From a bacterium (lineage in GTDB: Bacteria; SAR324; XYD2-FULL-50-16): a stretch of DNA of 55,296 bases. The notes beneath the pieces were generated by a model. It was not told the DNA's origin and did no database searches. It saw only the letters and a list, made by a program, of their open reading frames with translations. Below are positions 16,445 to 26,086 of the stretch, piece after piece (within the stretch, counting starts at the first letter, position 1; each line of letters starts with the position of its first letter). The stretch covers positions 1-55,296 of the forward strand of contig JAJRZQ010000017.1 in NCBI GenBank assembly GCA_024275165.1. The letters are read 5' to 3'. Position numbers and translations under genes: made by a program.

Positions 16445-18247
16445 ATGAAAGGCGACATTCGTATTGTGCAGGGCAAGGCATTGGCTTTAAGCAAACTCCC
16501 TGATTTTTTAGAGCAAAAATCAGAAACAGCGCGGGTCATTTATCGTCTTTTGCAAGAGATGATGGCTTCCGAGCAAATCAGTGAACTCTTAACTGATTTT
16601 TGCAAGCTCGCCAATGTATCGGCAGCGATTATCGACCTCGATGCCAATGTGCTGGCGGCCTCGAAATGGCAACGCCTCTGTACCGATTTCAACCGCGCCA
16701 ACCCCCGAAGCTGCGAAGGCTGCATCCAAAGCGATATGCATCTCGCCAATCGCCTGCAAGAGGGGGAACGGTTCACTCTTTACGCTTGCGAAAACGGCCT
16801 CACCGATTGCGCTTCCCCGATCCTTATCGAGGGGGAACATGTGGCCAATGTTTTTATCGGGCAATTTCTGTTACAGCAGCCGGATTTGAATTTTTTTCAA
16901 CAGCACGCGGCAAGCCACGGTTTTGAGTGGAGCGACTATCATCAAGCCTTGCAGGAGGTGCCGATTGTAGCGGAGGAAAAAATTCCTCATATCTTAAGCT
17001 ACTTGGTTGGTTTTGCCCGCTTAATTGCCCGGATGGGCCTGGATCGCTACTCTAAAGAAAAAGCGGCGCAAAAAGCGCGCGAAGATTTAGAAAAACAAGT
17101 GCTCCTACGCACTAAAGAGTTGGCCCGAGCCAAGGAAGAGGCGGAAAAATCCAATCGCACCAAGGATAAATTCATCTCGATCATCTCCCATGACCTGCGC
17201 GGCCCCATGGGGAGTTTATCGGTCTTGCTGAATGAAGTCATTCGCACCCCCAAAGATTTTACCCCGGAACTGCACGAAATGGCTCGCAACGCCAGCAAAG
17301 CGACCCAGCAACTTTTAGAGGATTTACTCGATTGGTCCAAACAGCAAAGGGGGGATTTAGAACTCCACCCGCGGGATTTTGACCTCTACCAACTCGTTGA
17401 AGAAAATCAGCATCTTTTTACGCATTTATCTCAAGAAAAAAACCTCCGCTTGGAGTTGGATATTGCTCCGGGGAGCTATGTCCATGGAGACCGCAACATG
17501 ATCAACGCGGTTTTGCGCAATCTGGTGGCAAACGCGATCAAATTTAGCCCCCCGGGCAATTCGATTCGCCTTGGCGCCCTTCAAGAAGGGGAGCGTTGGC
17601 GTTTAGAGGTGGAGGATCACGGCATCGGGATGGCTCCAGCGAGAATCAAGACCCTTTTTAGGGCAACTCCAAGAAGAGACCTGCAAGAAGGCACCCAGGG
17701 GGAAAAGGGTTCGGGGTTGGGTTTGATCTTAACTAAAGAATTCATCGAAAAACACGGCAGTCAGATTGAAGTTGCTTCACAGCTCGGTCAGGGAAGTTGT
17801 TTTTCTTTTTATCTCCCCTTGGCCCAGGGAGGAGAAACAGCAGAACGGCGCCAGGCCTTGAGCGCGCAATTGAGCAAATTTAAGGCGCTTTTGGTGGAAG
17901 ACAACCCCCTGCATATTGAAACGAGTAAAAAAGCCTTGCATCATCTGGGAATTCAGCATGAATTGGCCCTCAACGGTCTTTTGGCCTTGGAAAAAGCCTT
18001 GGAAGGCGGGTACCAATTGATTTTAATGGATATTGAGTTGCCCTGGCTCAATGGGGTGGAAGTGGCGAAGAAGCTGCGGCAGATGAATACCCAAGCTTGG
18101 GTGATCGCTTTAAGCTCTTATGACAAAGCGGAGTTGATCTCCCGTGGGGAGGCAAAGCTGTTTGATAGCTATCTCCAAAAACCCTTACGCCCCGATGAGC
18201 TGTTTGATGAATTGCTCGGCTTAAACCACTTTACTCAAAATGCCTAA
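16445..18247 (+). CDS. PocR-domain hybrid sensor histidine kinase
   Basis: This 600-aa soluble hybrid kinase has, in order, a PocR sensory domain at about residues 35-195 with clustered cysteines (SCEGC at 89-93, C115, C122), a coiled coil at 200-240, HisKA with phospho-histidine H249 (IISHDLRGPMG), HATPase with NAIKFSPPG and GSGLGLILTK, and a C-terminal receiver domain with D529 (LILMDIELP). No membrane segment is seen, so it senses a cytosolic signal. In other proteins PocR binds small hydrocarbon-derived ligands or may use its cysteines. No separate response regulator is adjacent. A small membrane-protein gene follows immediately. Confidence 0.93.
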   Translation: MKGDIRIVQGKALALSKLPDFLEQKSETARVIYRLLQEMMASEQISELLTDFCKLANVSAAIIDLDANVLAASKWQRLCTDFNRANPRSCEGCIQSDMHLANRLQEGERFTLYACENGLTDCASPILIEGEHVANVFIGQFLLQQPDLNFFQQHAASHGFEWSDYHQALQEVPIVAEEKIPHILSYLVGFARLIARMGLDRYSKEKAAQKAREDLEKQVLLRTKELARAKEEAEKSNRTKDKFISIISHDLRGPMGSLSVLLNEVIRTPKDFTPELHEMARNASKATQQLLEDLLDWSKQQRGDLELHPRDFDLYQLVEENQHLFTHLSQEKNLRLELDIAPGSYVHGDRNMINAVLRNLVANAIKFSPPGNSIRLGALQEGERWRLEVEDHGIGMAPARIKTLFRATPRRDLQEGTQGEKGSGLGLILTKEFIEKHGSQIEVASQLGQGSCFSFYLPLAQGGETAERRQALSAQLSKFKALLVEDNPLHIETSKKALHHLGIQHELALNGLLALEKALEGGYQLILMDIELPWLNGVEVAKKLRQMNTQAWVIALSSYDKAELISRGEAKLFDSYLQKPLRPDELFDELLGLNHFTQNA

Positions 18248-18493
18248 ATGAATTGGCGCATTCTCTTGCAGTTGTTTTTTTTGTCGATTTTTCTCGGTCA
18301 GATCCTTTACTTGAGTTATTACCTACCGCAAATCGCCTTTTCCGCCGATGATTTCCCTCAAGACATTAAGCTTTCCTTGCTCCTTGCCGGGGTAGCGATT
18401 GGCATGCTCTGGGCGATCAAGCCGAGGCCGCCCAAAGAGGCGCCGCCTGTAGAAGAAGAAAAGGATCCGACCAAGCTTGAAGAAAAACGCTGA
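18248..18493 (+). CDS. Small two-helix membrane protein
   Basis: This 81-aa protein starts directly after the kinase stop, so the genes are co-transcribed and likely coupled. It has two hydrophobic segments (residues about 6-24 and 42-58) joined by an acidic loop, then a Pro/Glu/Lys-rich tail. It could be an accessory of the kinase or an unrelated small protein. No family is recognised. Confidence 0.7.
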   Translation: MNWRILLQLFFLSIFLGQILYLSYYLPQIAFSADDFPQDIKLSLLLAGVAIGMLWAIKPRPPKEAPPVEEEKDPTKLEEKR

Positions 18494-18505
18494 GTTTGCG
18501 GGGGG

Positions 18506-18799
18506 TCAGCTCGCCAGAACCCCTAAGGTAACCACAATCACTTTATCTTCCAGCACCAACAGTTCCATCCAAAAACCGGGGTGCCCGCCCCCATCGGAAG
18601 GGGCGGCCGGGGCCTTGGTGGTGAACAGGTTGGGGGTTTGCCCCTGGGGAGTGAGCTGGGGGTGCTTTGGACCCAGTTTGCAAACCTCTAAGATATGGGC
18701 CTTGATGGCCCAGGCCGTATCGGGCTTTCCCTGGTCGAGCAAATGCTGCATAAAATGCATGGGCGCCCCCAGGTAATGGATCCTGCGCAAGGGGGTCAT
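18506..18799 (-). CDS. Small hypothetical protein, 97 aa
   Basis: The frame starts at the ATG with first base 18799 (MTPLRRIHYLGAPMHFMQ), which overlaps the stop of the upstream minus-strand gene in an ATGA arrangement. The protein has no signal or membrane segment and ends in a hydrophobic strand-like stretch (LLVLEDKVIVVTLGVLAS). No family is recognised. The tight overlap argues that both genes are real and make interacting products. Confidence 0.6.
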   Translation of the reverse strand: MTPLRRIHYLGAPMHFMQHLLDQGKPDTAWAIKAHILEVCKLGPKHPQLTPQGQTPNLFTTKAPAAPSDGGGHPGFWMELLVLEDKVIVVTLGVLAS

Positions 18800-19164
18800 A
18801 TTTTTGCTTGATGCACAAATTGTTCTAGTTCTTTTCTGGGGATCAAGGGGTTTTGCTGTTCGTCGCGAGCGACCCAATCTCCGTAATGCCGTTCAAAAAG
18901 CGTTTCCTTGGTTTTAAATTGCGCGATCTGATAAAAAAAACCGCGAATCTCTTCCGGGCTTTTATGCAAGCGTTGCCCCTCAGAAGCAAAAAAAGCGGAG
19001 AAATCCTCTGCCTTTTTTAAAATACCCCCCCATTTTAATTCCGCCGCCTTCAGTTGAATCACGGTGTAGAGGGTTTTTTCCAATAGGGTTAGGTATTCCT
19101 CCTGAAAGGCTTGCAGCCAATTGGAGGGCATAGCTTTTTTTAAGTCTTTTAAAGTGGAATGCAT
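18796..19164 (-). CDS. Small hypothetical protein, 122 aa
   Basis: The first gene of a two-gene minus-strand operon. ATG at 19164 is preferred over a TTG at 19179. The protein is helical and charged (LKDLKKAMPSNWLQAFQEEYLTLL near the start) with no membrane segment. No family is recognised. The second gene overlaps its stop by 4 bases. It diverges from the gene at 19240 across a short AT-rich gap with an inverted repeat, which might be the control region for both. Confidence 0.6.
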   Translation of the reverse strand: MHSTLKDLKKAMPSNWLQAFQEEYLTLLEKTLYTVIQLKAAELKWGGILKKAEDFSAFFASEGQRLHKSPEEIRGFFYQIAQFKTKETLFERHYGDWVARDEQQNPLIPRKELEQFVHQAKI

Positions 19165-19187
19165 GCTTTTTCTTGCCAAATGTTCGG

Positions 19188-19211
19188 ATATATTTTAATA
19201 TTCTAATATAT
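19188..19211. promoter_or_regulatory. AT-rich inverted repeat between divergent genes
   Basis: ATATATT (19188-19194) and AATATAT (19205-19211) form an inverted repeat with an AATATT in the middle. It lies in the 75-base gap between divergent small genes, where promoters and an operator are expected. Such AT repeats can also arise by chance. Confidence 0.35.
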
Positions 19212-19239
19212 TTAATTTCCTTTTTCAAGCAGGAGTTCC

Positions 19240-19545
19240 ATGGAAGTGATCGAAATTGGCGAAGGGGCCTATATCTTAACCAGCCCTGAAATGAATTATG
19301 TGTTTTTTCGTTCCAACATCGCTGTGCGTTTAGATAGCGATAATTTAGTTTATATGGTAAAATTGGAAGCGGAGAAAGACGGGTATCTGGTCCCCGTACA
19401 GGCCCAGGTAAGTCTGAAAGAAATCATCCAAGCTAAAACAAAGGGCCAATCCCCCCTTGCTGCCATGATTGCGGCGTTGCGGCCTTTAGTCGAACAAAAG
19501 TGGGATGCGGAAAAGGCCAAGGTCTTAGACGCGATTCCCGTTTAG
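19240..19545 (+). CDS. Small hypothetical protein, 101 aa
   Basis: ATG 19240 has a clear CAGGAG site. The 101-aa protein starts MEVIEIGEGAYILTSPEM, looks beta-rich in its first 50 residues and helical after that, and has no signal peptide. No family is recognised. It diverges from the 18796/18506 pair. The 258 bases after it hold two inverted repeats (AAGCGGC/GCCGCTT at 19590-19610 and CAAGGCGG/CCGCCTTG at 19735-19766) but no gene that I can support. Confidence 0.65.
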   Translation: MEVIEIGEGAYILTSPEMNYVFFRSNIAVRLDSDNLVYMVKLEAEKDGYLVPVQAQVSLKEIIQAKTKGQSPLAAMIAALRPLVEQKWDAEKAKVLDAIPV

Positions 19546-19803
19546 GTTAGGGTGGCAATTGGCTTGCATGCTCGCTTTAGACTTTTTGCAAGCGGCTGGG
19601 GAGGCCGCTTGGTCAAGGGAGCTTGCTCCGTTACATTTTCTTACAATCTTTTACCCTCTGTTGATGATTTCATCTGCCAAGGAGCTAAGATTGAATTGTG
19701 TTCATGATGATCCGTGCATCATACCTCTGTCGCCCAAGGCGGTTTTCTCTCCCTTTCTCCGCCTTGCGGGGCAACCTCACTCCACCCCAACCCATACCCT
19801 GTT

Positions 19804-20244
19804 ATGAAACGAAGTCTCGTTGTACTTACCCTGATTGTTGCTAGTGTTTTTTTCTTTTCCGCTTGTGACCGCGCGAAACAAGGCCATCATGGTCATGGTT
19901 TGTGGGGGAAGCAGGTGATAGAAAAAATTTCTTCTGAACTGGATTTAACGGCGCAACAGCGTGCCACCTTAGAGAGCATTCAAAACGATTTCAAGGCAAT
20001 GCATAAAACGCATGCGAATCAGCGGCAAACCTGGATCCAAGGCTTGGTCGCCGAGGTAAAAAAAGACCGCGTCGACCCGAAGAAACTCGAAGCCATGGTT
20101 GAAGCGCGCGCAACCCACCAGCGTGAAATGATCCAGAAGTTTTCGACCCGCCTCAGTGATTTTCACGCAAGTTTAAATAGCAAACAAAAAGAGACCCTAG
20201 CCCAATGGATCGAAAAATGGGGAAGCCATATGGGGCCAAAATAA
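19804..20244 (+). CDS. Spy/CpxP-like periplasmic lipoprotein
   Basis: This 146-aa protein begins with a lipoprotein signal (lipobox FSAC, lipidated Cys at about 20). It carries a His-rich stretch (HHGHG), an LDLTAQQRATLE motif of the LTxxQ type and long amphipathic helices, all typical of Spy/CpxP/ZraP proteins. These act as chaperones or metal-linked dampers of Cpx-type kinases. ATG 19804 was chosen because it gives the signal peptide. A regulator and kinase of matching type follow on the same strand, separated by a terminator-like hairpin, so this is a CpxP-R-A-style set. Confidence 0.85.
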   Translation: MKRSLVVLTLIVASVFFFSACDRAKQGHHGHGLWGKQVIEKISSELDLTAQQRATLESIQNDFKAMHKTHANQRQTWIQGLVAEVKKDRVDPKKLEAMVEARATHQREMIQKFSTRLSDFHASLNSKQKETLAQWIEKWGSHMGPK

Positions 20245-20289
20245 AGCTTTCGGGAATCAATTAATCCAAGGCGTTTTTTGTAATCATCA

Positions 20290-20312
20290 AGGCGATTTTT
20301 CATCGCCTTTTT
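20290..20312 (+). terminator. Terminator-like hairpin between cpxP-like and regulator genes
   Basis: AGGCGAT (20290-20296) pairs with ATCGCCT (20302-20308) around TTTTC, and T residues follow. It may end the lipoprotein transcript or reduce read-through into the regulator gene, allowing unequal expression. Confidence 0.65.
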
Positions 20313-20388
20313 CGTGGATTCCCTTTACCCTTGGATTAAACCTTTATTCGCGCTTTCACAAAGCCCTAAGGGCAGCAGACATCAAGCG

Positions 20389-21075
20389 ATGACGAAAATT
20401 TTAATTCTTGATGATGATGAGCAATTCAGCCAATTGCTGGTTGAGTATCTAACCCGTTTTGGCTTTGAGACGATACAGCTGTTCCATCCGGCTCAAGCTC
20501 TGGCCGTGATTGCTCAGGAAAAGCCCGACTTGATGACCCTCGATGTGATGATGCCGGGCATGGACGGCTTTGCTTTGTTAAAAGAGATTCGCCAGCAAAG
20601 CGGTCTGCCCGTGATTATGTTGACCGCCAGAGGAGAGGTCACAGATCGGGTTGTGGGGTTGGAGATCGGCGCCGACGATTACCTTTCTAAACCTTTTGAG
20701 CCCCGCGAACTGGTGGCCCGCATCCAAACTATTTTACGGCGTACTTCTGGGGAAACCCAAAAAGGCAACCATCTTGAATTTGACGGGCTCAAGCTCGATT
20801 TAATCAAGCATGAGGTTTTTTTGGAGGGGCAAAGCTTGGACTTGACCAGTACGGAGTTTGAATTGCTCAAGTTGTTTGCCTTGCAGGCCGGTGAGGTATT
20901 AAGCCGAGATCAATTGATGAACGAACTCGCCGGGGTTGAATGGGAGAGTTACAACCGCAGTATTGATGTTTTGGTCTCTCGCTTGCGGCAAAAGTTGGGC
21001 GATGATCCGAAACACCCAAAATATCTCAAGACCGTTTGGGGTTCCGGCTACCTCTTTTTGGGGTTGCGCGCTTGA
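20389..21075 (+). CDS. CpxR/OmpR-family response regulator
   Basis: This 228-aa regulator starts at ATG 20389 (MTKILILDDDEQ); a longer frame from 20314 has no support. The receiver domain has D8/D9, phospho-acceptor D52 in LMTLDVMMPGMDG, and lysine in DYLSKPFEP. The C-terminal winged helix has LDLTSTEFELL and RSIDVLVSRLRQKLG. The stop overlaps the kinase start by 3 bases. With the lipoprotein before it and the kinase after it, it looks like an envelope-stress system. Confidence 0.93.
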   Translation: MTKILILDDDEQFSQLLVEYLTRFGFETIQLFHPAQALAVIAQEKPDLMTLDVMMPGMDGFALLKEIRQQSGLPVIMLTARGEVTDRVVGLEIGADDYLSKPFEPRELVARIQTILRRTSGETQKGNHLEFDGLKLDLIKHEVFLEGQSLDLTSTEFELLKLFALQAGEVLSRDQLMNELAGVEWESYNRSIDVLVSRLRQKLGDDPKHPKYLKTVWGSGYLFLGLRA

Positions 21076-22385
21076 AAACGGACCCCTTCACCTGGCTCGG
21101 CAACCGCAGTATTCTTTTTAAATTATTGTTGGTGATCTTCTTTGCCGCTTTGTTGGTGAATGTGGTGATCAGCGCGGTTTTTCACAGCCTGACCCAGCAG
21201 CCCCGCGGCAGGCTGGTGCATTTTATTCAAGGTTATACTGATTTTGTCATTCGCGATTTAGGCGACCCTCCGCAATTGGAACGAGCCATGCGCTTTGTCG
21301 ATGATTTTGGACTCAATATTTATTTTATTGGAAAAACAAATCGTTGGGCTACCACAGGGCGTTTGGAAGACTTGAATGAAGTCAAGCTTTCCCGTTTTCA
21401 CTCCGGTTTGGGCATGGATTACGGCTACGATGGGAGAAAGATTTTCTTTCGTCTCATCAAACCCCAGGGGGAATTTTACTTCAGCCCCGACTTCGTCATT
21501 GACCCCCCTCGCCACCAGATATGGATCGCGCTCTTGGTCATGATGATGAGTGCTATTTTTTTGGCGATCTACGCCTTAATTCGTCGTATTTTTCGTCAGC
21601 TCTTCGTCCTCCGCCAAGGGGTGTGGGAGGTCAGTCAAGGCAACTTAGAGGTGCAGATTCCCGTCAACAGTTTCGATGAATTAGGGCAAATCTCTCGGTC
21701 CTTTAACGAAATGACGGCGCAGGTCCGCGGGCAACTCCGCTCCAAGGAGCAATTATTGCTCAATGTAAGCCATGAACTGCGCAGCCCCTTGACCCGCATG
21801 AAGTTGCAATTGGAGTTTTTAGAAGATGAAACCATGAAGTCCCGGCTCGGCTGGGAAGTCGCCGTGATGGACCACATGTTGGAAGAGCTGTTGGAATCGG
21901 CGAGACTCGAACACGAGTATGGGGTCTTGCGCAAAACCCCGGTTGACCTAGTCGGACTGGTTCACCGATGTTTGGAAGAGGTTTTGCCCTCGCCGCAATG
22001 CGCCCGTCTGACGGTGCCCGATCAAGCCGTGGTGATCTCTTTGGATGAACGGCGTATCTACAGTTTGCTGAAAAACTTACTGGAAAATGGCCTAAAGTAT
22101 TCCAATCCCCTGCAAACCCCCTTGCAGATTAATCTGCAAACAACCTCGACAGAGGTTTATTTTTGTCTGCAAGACTTCGGGGAGGGTATTCCCTCAGAAG
22201 ACCTCCCTCATATTTTTGAAGCCTTTTACCGGGTGGATAAATCACGCAATCAAAGAACCGGCGGGTATGGCCTCGGCCTCGCCCTGTGCAAAAAAATCGC
22301 GGAGGCCCACGGCGGCAGCCTGAGCGTGCAATCGCAACGGGGGTGGGGCAGTACCTTTACCCTGCGACTTCCTTTGGTAAATTGA
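21072..22385 (+). CDS. CpxA-like membrane sensor histidine kinase
   Basis: This 437-aa kinase starts at TTG 21072, overlapping the regulator stop (TTGA). It has a membrane helix at residues 14-37, a periplasmic sensor of about 110 residues, a second helix at about 150-172, HAMP to about 222, HisKA with H234 ([14 protein letters not shown]), and HATPase ending [19 protein letters not shown]. The HELRSPLTR motif is as in CpxA. It phosphorylates the regulator encoded just upstream. An in-frame ATG at 21036 would overlap the regulator more and has no ribosome site. The stop lies next to the convergent MCP gene. Confidence 0.93.
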   Translation: MKTDPFTWLGNRSILFKLLLVIFFAALLVNVVISAVFHSLTQQPRGRLVHFIQGYTDFVIRDLGDPPQLERAMRFVDDFGLNIYFIGKTNRWATTGRLEDLNEVKLSRFHSGLGMDYGYDGRKIFFRLIKPQGEFYFSPDFVIDPPRHQIWIALLVMMMSAIFLAIYALIRRIFRQLFVLRQGVWEVSQGNLEVQIPVNSFDELGQISRSFNEMTAQVRGQLRSKEQLLLNVSHELRSPLTRMKLQLEFLEDETMKSRLGWEVAVMDHMLEELLESARLEHEYGVLRKTPVDLVGLVHRCLEEVLPSPQCARLTVPDQAVVISLDERRIYSLLKNLLENGLKYSNPLQTPLQINLQTTSTEVYFCLQDFGEGIPSEDLPHIFEAFYRVDKSRNQRTGGYGLGLALCKKIAEAHGGSLSVQSQRGWGSTFTLRLPLVN

Positions 22386-22386
22386 T

Positions 22387-24639
22387 TCAAAAATCCTTAA
22401 AGTCATTCCGCAAGGGGATTTTATCCGCTTTTTTGACTTTTTTCCCTTGCTGGAGGCGGTTCCCAAATAGCGAAGGCGAAGGGGCTTCCAGTCGTGGCGG
22501 GGGCTCTGTCGCTTGCGCTTCCTTTGCCGCTTGTTGTTTAGGGGGGGAGGCAACCGGGCTTTTTTCTTTCAGCAAATCACCCCCCACTTGCAGCCCCACT
22601 TGAGAAACCATCTCTTGCAGCATTTCTGCTTGGGCCGAGAGTTGCTCTGCTGCGCTGGCGGTTTCTTCGGCAGAGGCCGCGTTGGCTTGGGTGACCTGAT
22701 CGAGTTGCAAGAGGGCCAAACGAATTTGCTCTACCCCTTGGGCTTGTTCATTGGAACTGCGTTCCATGGATAAAACCTGCTCGGCCATGGCTTGTAGTTC
22801 TTGGGCTTGATCCTGACTGTTTTTGGAGATTTCCCCCATCAAGCCCGCGACCCCTTGGGCTGTACCCAAAATATTGGAAAGCGCCTTGTCCCCCTCTTGC
22901 ACCTGCACCGAGCCATGTTTTGCCTTGGCCGCGCTCTCCTTTACCAATTGACTGATCTCCTTAGCCGCGCTCTTGGAGTTTTCCGCCAATTTGCTGACCT
23001 CGTCCGCGACCACCGCAAACCCCTTCCCGCTTTCACCGGCGCGGGCGGCCTCAATGGCGGCGTTGGTAGAAAGCATTTTGGTTTGGTGGGTGATTTCATT
23101 GATGACTTCCACGATATCCCCAATTTTGCTTGAGCTTTGGGTGATTTCATTCATCGCCCTTTCAATGCTCTGCATGGAGCTGACTCCTTTTTGCGCCGCT
23201 TCTCTAGCTTCATTGGCCAGCCCGAGTGCCTGGTCGGAACTGCTTGCCGTTTGGCTGGCTTGGGTACTGATCAAGCCCACGCCCTGGGCCGCATTGGTTG
23301 CCTTGGTCGCGTTGTCTTGGGTTTGGGCCGCCAACTCCTCAATCGCCGCGTTGACTTCTTCTAAACTAGCGGCTTGGGTACTGGCCCCTTGGCTCACCCC
23401 GGTGCTGTGTTTGGCGATCTCCCCCGCGGCCCCGACAACTTGGGTGGAACTTTGCAGTAAATTCCGCACGAGGGAGACTAAAAGCCGGGTGATACTGCGG
23501 ATAAACAGGCCGGCAAAAAGCCCGGTCACCAAAAACCCCAAGGCGGTCATTCCCCACATGAACCCCACCGCGTTTTTGCTGCTGGAACTGATGTTTTGAA
23601 TCAAGCTCAAGGTCGCTTGTTTTTCTTGTTGCAGGCGGCTTAGCAAAGCGGTTTGGACTTTGTTGAGCTGGCCCGTCAACCTTTCGGTCAATTCATTTTT
23701 ATCAATCTCTAAAAAGAGGAATTCGTTTAAGACCTCTAAATAGGTGGCCAAGTAATCCGTTGCTTTTTTACTGGTCGCTCGGTTTAAGTCCGAAAGCCGT
23801 AAAGACTGCTGGAGAAAAGCAATCTGGTCTTGTACTCGATTGATTTCATTTAAATCTCCATTTTCAAAAAAGAGTTTTTCGTGGTGGCGAGCCTTTAAAA
23901 AACTAGCCATGCCCCCAGGGATAAAACCCTGTTTCAGCACCACCTCTAAGCGAACCATATCCCGCTCCAAACCCGCAAACCCTCGTCGATTATCGGCGCG
24001 CAGACTCAATTGTTTGGCCCTCGCGGCCAATTTCGGCGCTGCCTCAAGCTGTAAACTCAAGTTGCTCAAGGCTTTTTTCAAGGCCCGACCCAGGGCCCGG
24101 GTGGGGCTTTTTCGCTGCCGCTCCAAAAGAATCTTGCTTTTTAACAGATAAACATAAGCGGCGTCAAAATCCCGTTTGCCTAAAAAATCCTCCAGCTCTC
24201 CCACGGCTTTGTAAAACAGGGCCTGCAACCCTTGGTCGCGGCTCAAGCCTTTTTTAACCTGCATTTTTTGCAGTTCTGCCAAAAGCGTTTCAATCTCCTG
24301 AAAACCCTTTTCCAGCGTGAGTAAATTTTGTTGTTGCTCTGTTTCATCGGTAAAGGTCGTCATCTGCCGGATCAAGGTCGAAGACTGCCGGGCTGTACTC
24401 AGGGCCTCTTCGATAAAAGGGCCTTGCTGTTCGGATAAATAAGCCTTTAAGGCAAAGCGAATCCGCAAAAGGTCGCTTTCTAGTTCCTTCATCTCGCTCT
24501 CGTGAGCGACCTGCGGCAAGACGCCTAAGCGATAACCGTCATCCACCCGGTTGAGCTGAGTCACCCCTAAAAATACGACGGCCAGTAAAACCAATAAGGA
24601 AAGCCCAAAGCCGAATGTCAACTTTTTGCCAAGCGTCAT
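22387..24639 (-). CDS. Methyl-accepting chemotaxis protein
   Basis: This 750-aa transmembrane receptor has helix 1 at residues about 10-28, a large helical periplasmic ligand-binding region to about 350, a second helix near residue 370 ([17 protein letters not shown]), and a cytoplasmic coiled-coil signalling domain. The hairpin tip reads [20 protein letters not shown], the part that contacts CheA and CheW. The tip carries KMLST where most receptors have NLLAL. The tail is Pro/Lys-rich. ATG 24639 has a GAGGGT site; a longer frame lacks one. It follows an unknown gene on the same strand. Confidence 0.94.
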   Translation of the reverse strand: MTLGKKLTFGFGLSLLVLLAVVFLGVTQLNRVDDGYRLGVLPQVAHESEMKELESDLLRIRFALKAYLSEQQGPFIEEALSTARQSSTLIRQMTTFTDETEQQQNLLTLEKGFQEIETLLAELQKMQVKKGLSRDQGLQALFYKAVGELEDFLGKRDFDAAYVYLLKSKILLERQRKSPTRALGRALKKALSNLSLQLEAAPKLAARAKQLSLRADNRRGFAGLERDMVRLEVVLKQGFIPGGMASFLKARHHEKLFFENGDLNEINRVQDQIAFLQQSLRLSDLNRATSKKATDYLATYLEVLNEFLFLEIDKNELTERLTGQLNKVQTALLSRLQQEKQATLSLIQNISSSSKNAVGFMWGMTALGFLVTGLFAGLFIRSITRLLVSLVRNLLQSSTQVVGAAGEIAKHSTGVSQGASTQAASLEEVNAAIEELAAQTQDNATKATNAAQGVGLISTQASQTASSSDQALGLANEAREAAQKGVSSMQSIERAMNEITQSSSKIGDIVEVINEITHQTKMLSTNAAIEAARAGESGKGFAVVADEVSKLAENSKSAAKEISQLVKESAAKAKHGSVQVQEGDKALSNILGTAQGVAGLMGEISKNSQDQAQELQAMAEQVLSMERSSNEQAQGVEQIRLALLQLDQVTQANAASAEETASAAEQLSAQAEMLQEMVSQVGLQVGGDLLKEKSPVASPPKQQAAKEAQATEPPPRLEAPSPSLFGNRLQQGKKVKKADKIPLRNDFKDF

Positions 24640-24701
24640 TTTTTTACCCTCGAATGCTTTTTTTTCAGTATGTACAGACTTTGCCCTTTGCGCCAAGGGG
24701 C

Positions 24702-25127
24702 TTATTCCAAAAGACGGCGCAGCCAGTTTTGATAAGGCCGAGGCGCGGTTGCGGTTTGCAGGATTGCCCGTCCTCGACTCAAGGTGGAGGCCTCTTGACT
24801 GGGGATAAAGGTGCGGCTGCCCTTTTGTCGTCCCTGCTTTGCGCTCACCTGCTGAAAACGGTTGGTTTTTCCGTAGCTCAAAGCTTGCCCTTCACGCCAT
24901 TCGATCATTTCTTCATTGAAAAAAAATTGAATATGAGTGGGCTCATTTTTTTGCTCAAACCAGAAAAACACCTTGATCAAGGGCTCATTGACGCAGGCCA
25001 AGGTAACTTGCCAATGCCCCTGGGCATCGGGTTGAGACTTCTTGCTTTGGATCAGATAAAACTGGTAATTCGGTTCATTCATCAGCATATCACAATATTT
25101 GTCCTTCTCCGATTCGGCGATGTGCAA
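24702..25127 (-). CDS. Hypothetical protein upstream of the MCP gene
   Basis: A frame of up to 141 aa; the first codon is TTG (25127) with a GGGGCGG site, or ATG at 25088 ([12 protein letters not shown]). It is mixed alpha/beta with no signal peptide, and contains a [10 protein letters not shown] segment and an Arg-rich C-terminus ([12 protein letters not shown]). No family is recognised. It precedes the MCP on the same strand by 62 bases and may share its transcript. Confidence 0.6.
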   Translation of the reverse strand: MHIAESEKDKYCDMLMNEPNYQFYLIQSKKSQPDAQGHWQVTLACVNEPLIKVFFWFEQKNEPTHIQFFFNEEMIEWREGQALSYGKTNRFQQVSAKQGRQKGSRTFIPSQEASTLSRGRAILQTATAPRPYQNWLRRLLE

Positions 25128-25235
25128 TCGATCTGCCGCCCCTATGAGAGGGCAAAGCCTAAAAAGGCTTGAAAGGGCGGGCCTCCCTTGCTATCTCTAA
25201 TCTCACCTGAACATTCTATTGCCCCGCTAGGTAAG

Positions 25236-25925
25236 ATGCAAAACAATTCCCCGAAAAGTGGCCCCGTCAAAGGAGAAGATTTTTTTAAACTCGTTTGCGG
25301 CTTCGTGATCGAGCAAGGGGGTGAAGCCCTTTTGAGTTTTAGTGAAGAGGAAAAAAAAATCCAGGCCCGTTTACACCAACCCCAAGCAGAGCAGGGAATC
25401 GACGAATTGTGCAGCTACTTGCTCGGGGCGACCCAAGAGGTTTTAAGCCAATCCACGGGAACCGAGATTCAATACGCAAAAACCATTCAAGAGATTGCCA
25501 GCGTGCATTTAAAGCCCGATGTAGGTTGTTTTGTACAGTTTAACGGGGATTATCAGGGCCTGTTAATCATGAATTTTTCGACCAGTGCCGCCTTAGAGCT
25601 TTTTCGGGAATATATGCTGCACATGGGGATGCCCGAAGAGGAAATCGCCTCTTCTCATGTTTCTGAAGAAGTGATCGACTCCATTGGGGAATTCGTCAAT
25701 CAGATCATCGGGCAGTTTCGCCAGAAGATCGAGCAACGCTATGGTTTGGTTGCCCATAACAGCCAACCTAAGGCGATTCATATTAACGAAGCCATTACTC
25801 TTTCTATTGGCCCGCAAAAAAATAGCGAACAATATCGAAGGCTTTCCTTTCGGATTCATTCGCTCCCCTTTCAGGCTGAAATCGCCTTTGAAACGAGTCA
25901 GTTCCGCTCAATTGAAGCTTTATGA
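25236..25925 (+). CDS. DUF3334 family protein (CheX/CheC-like fold)
   Basis: This 229-aa cytosolic protein matches DUF3334 over its central and C-terminal part: LKPDVGCFVQFNGDYQGL, MNFSTSAALELF, YMLHMGMPEEEI and DSIGEFVNQIIGQF. The ExxxEFxN-type arrangement resembles CheX/CheC phosphatases and suggests a two-component or chemotaxis link, but activity is unproven. ATG 25236 has an AGGTAAG site; a longer TTG frame from 25188 is possible. It diverges from the gene before the MCP and precedes siaB-siaC. This arrangement suggests a signalling module controlling motility or surface behaviour. Confidence 0.8.
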   Translation: MQNNSPKSGPVKGEDFFKLVCGFVIEQGGEALLSFSEEEKKIQARLHQPQAEQGIDELCSYLLGATQEVLSQSTGTEIQYAKTIQEIASVHLKPDVGCFVQFNGDYQGLLIMNFSTSAALELFREYMLHMGMPEEEIASSHVSEEVIDSIGEFVNQIIGQFRQKIEQRYGLVAHNSQPKAIHINEAITLSIGPQKNSEQYRRLSFRIHSLPFQAEIAFETSQFRSIEAL

Positions 25926-26086
25926 ATGGAGCTTGATATTTTTACTTGTTTTTTGTTAATTTATGCGAGAATGGTATTATAACACGAGTTTGAACCGATC
26001 CAATATCAGATGGCCCTTTTTTTGCTTTTCCCTGTGCTGAAGGACTCCGTCAAAACTATGACCCTCGTTGCCTAGCCTTAATCACA

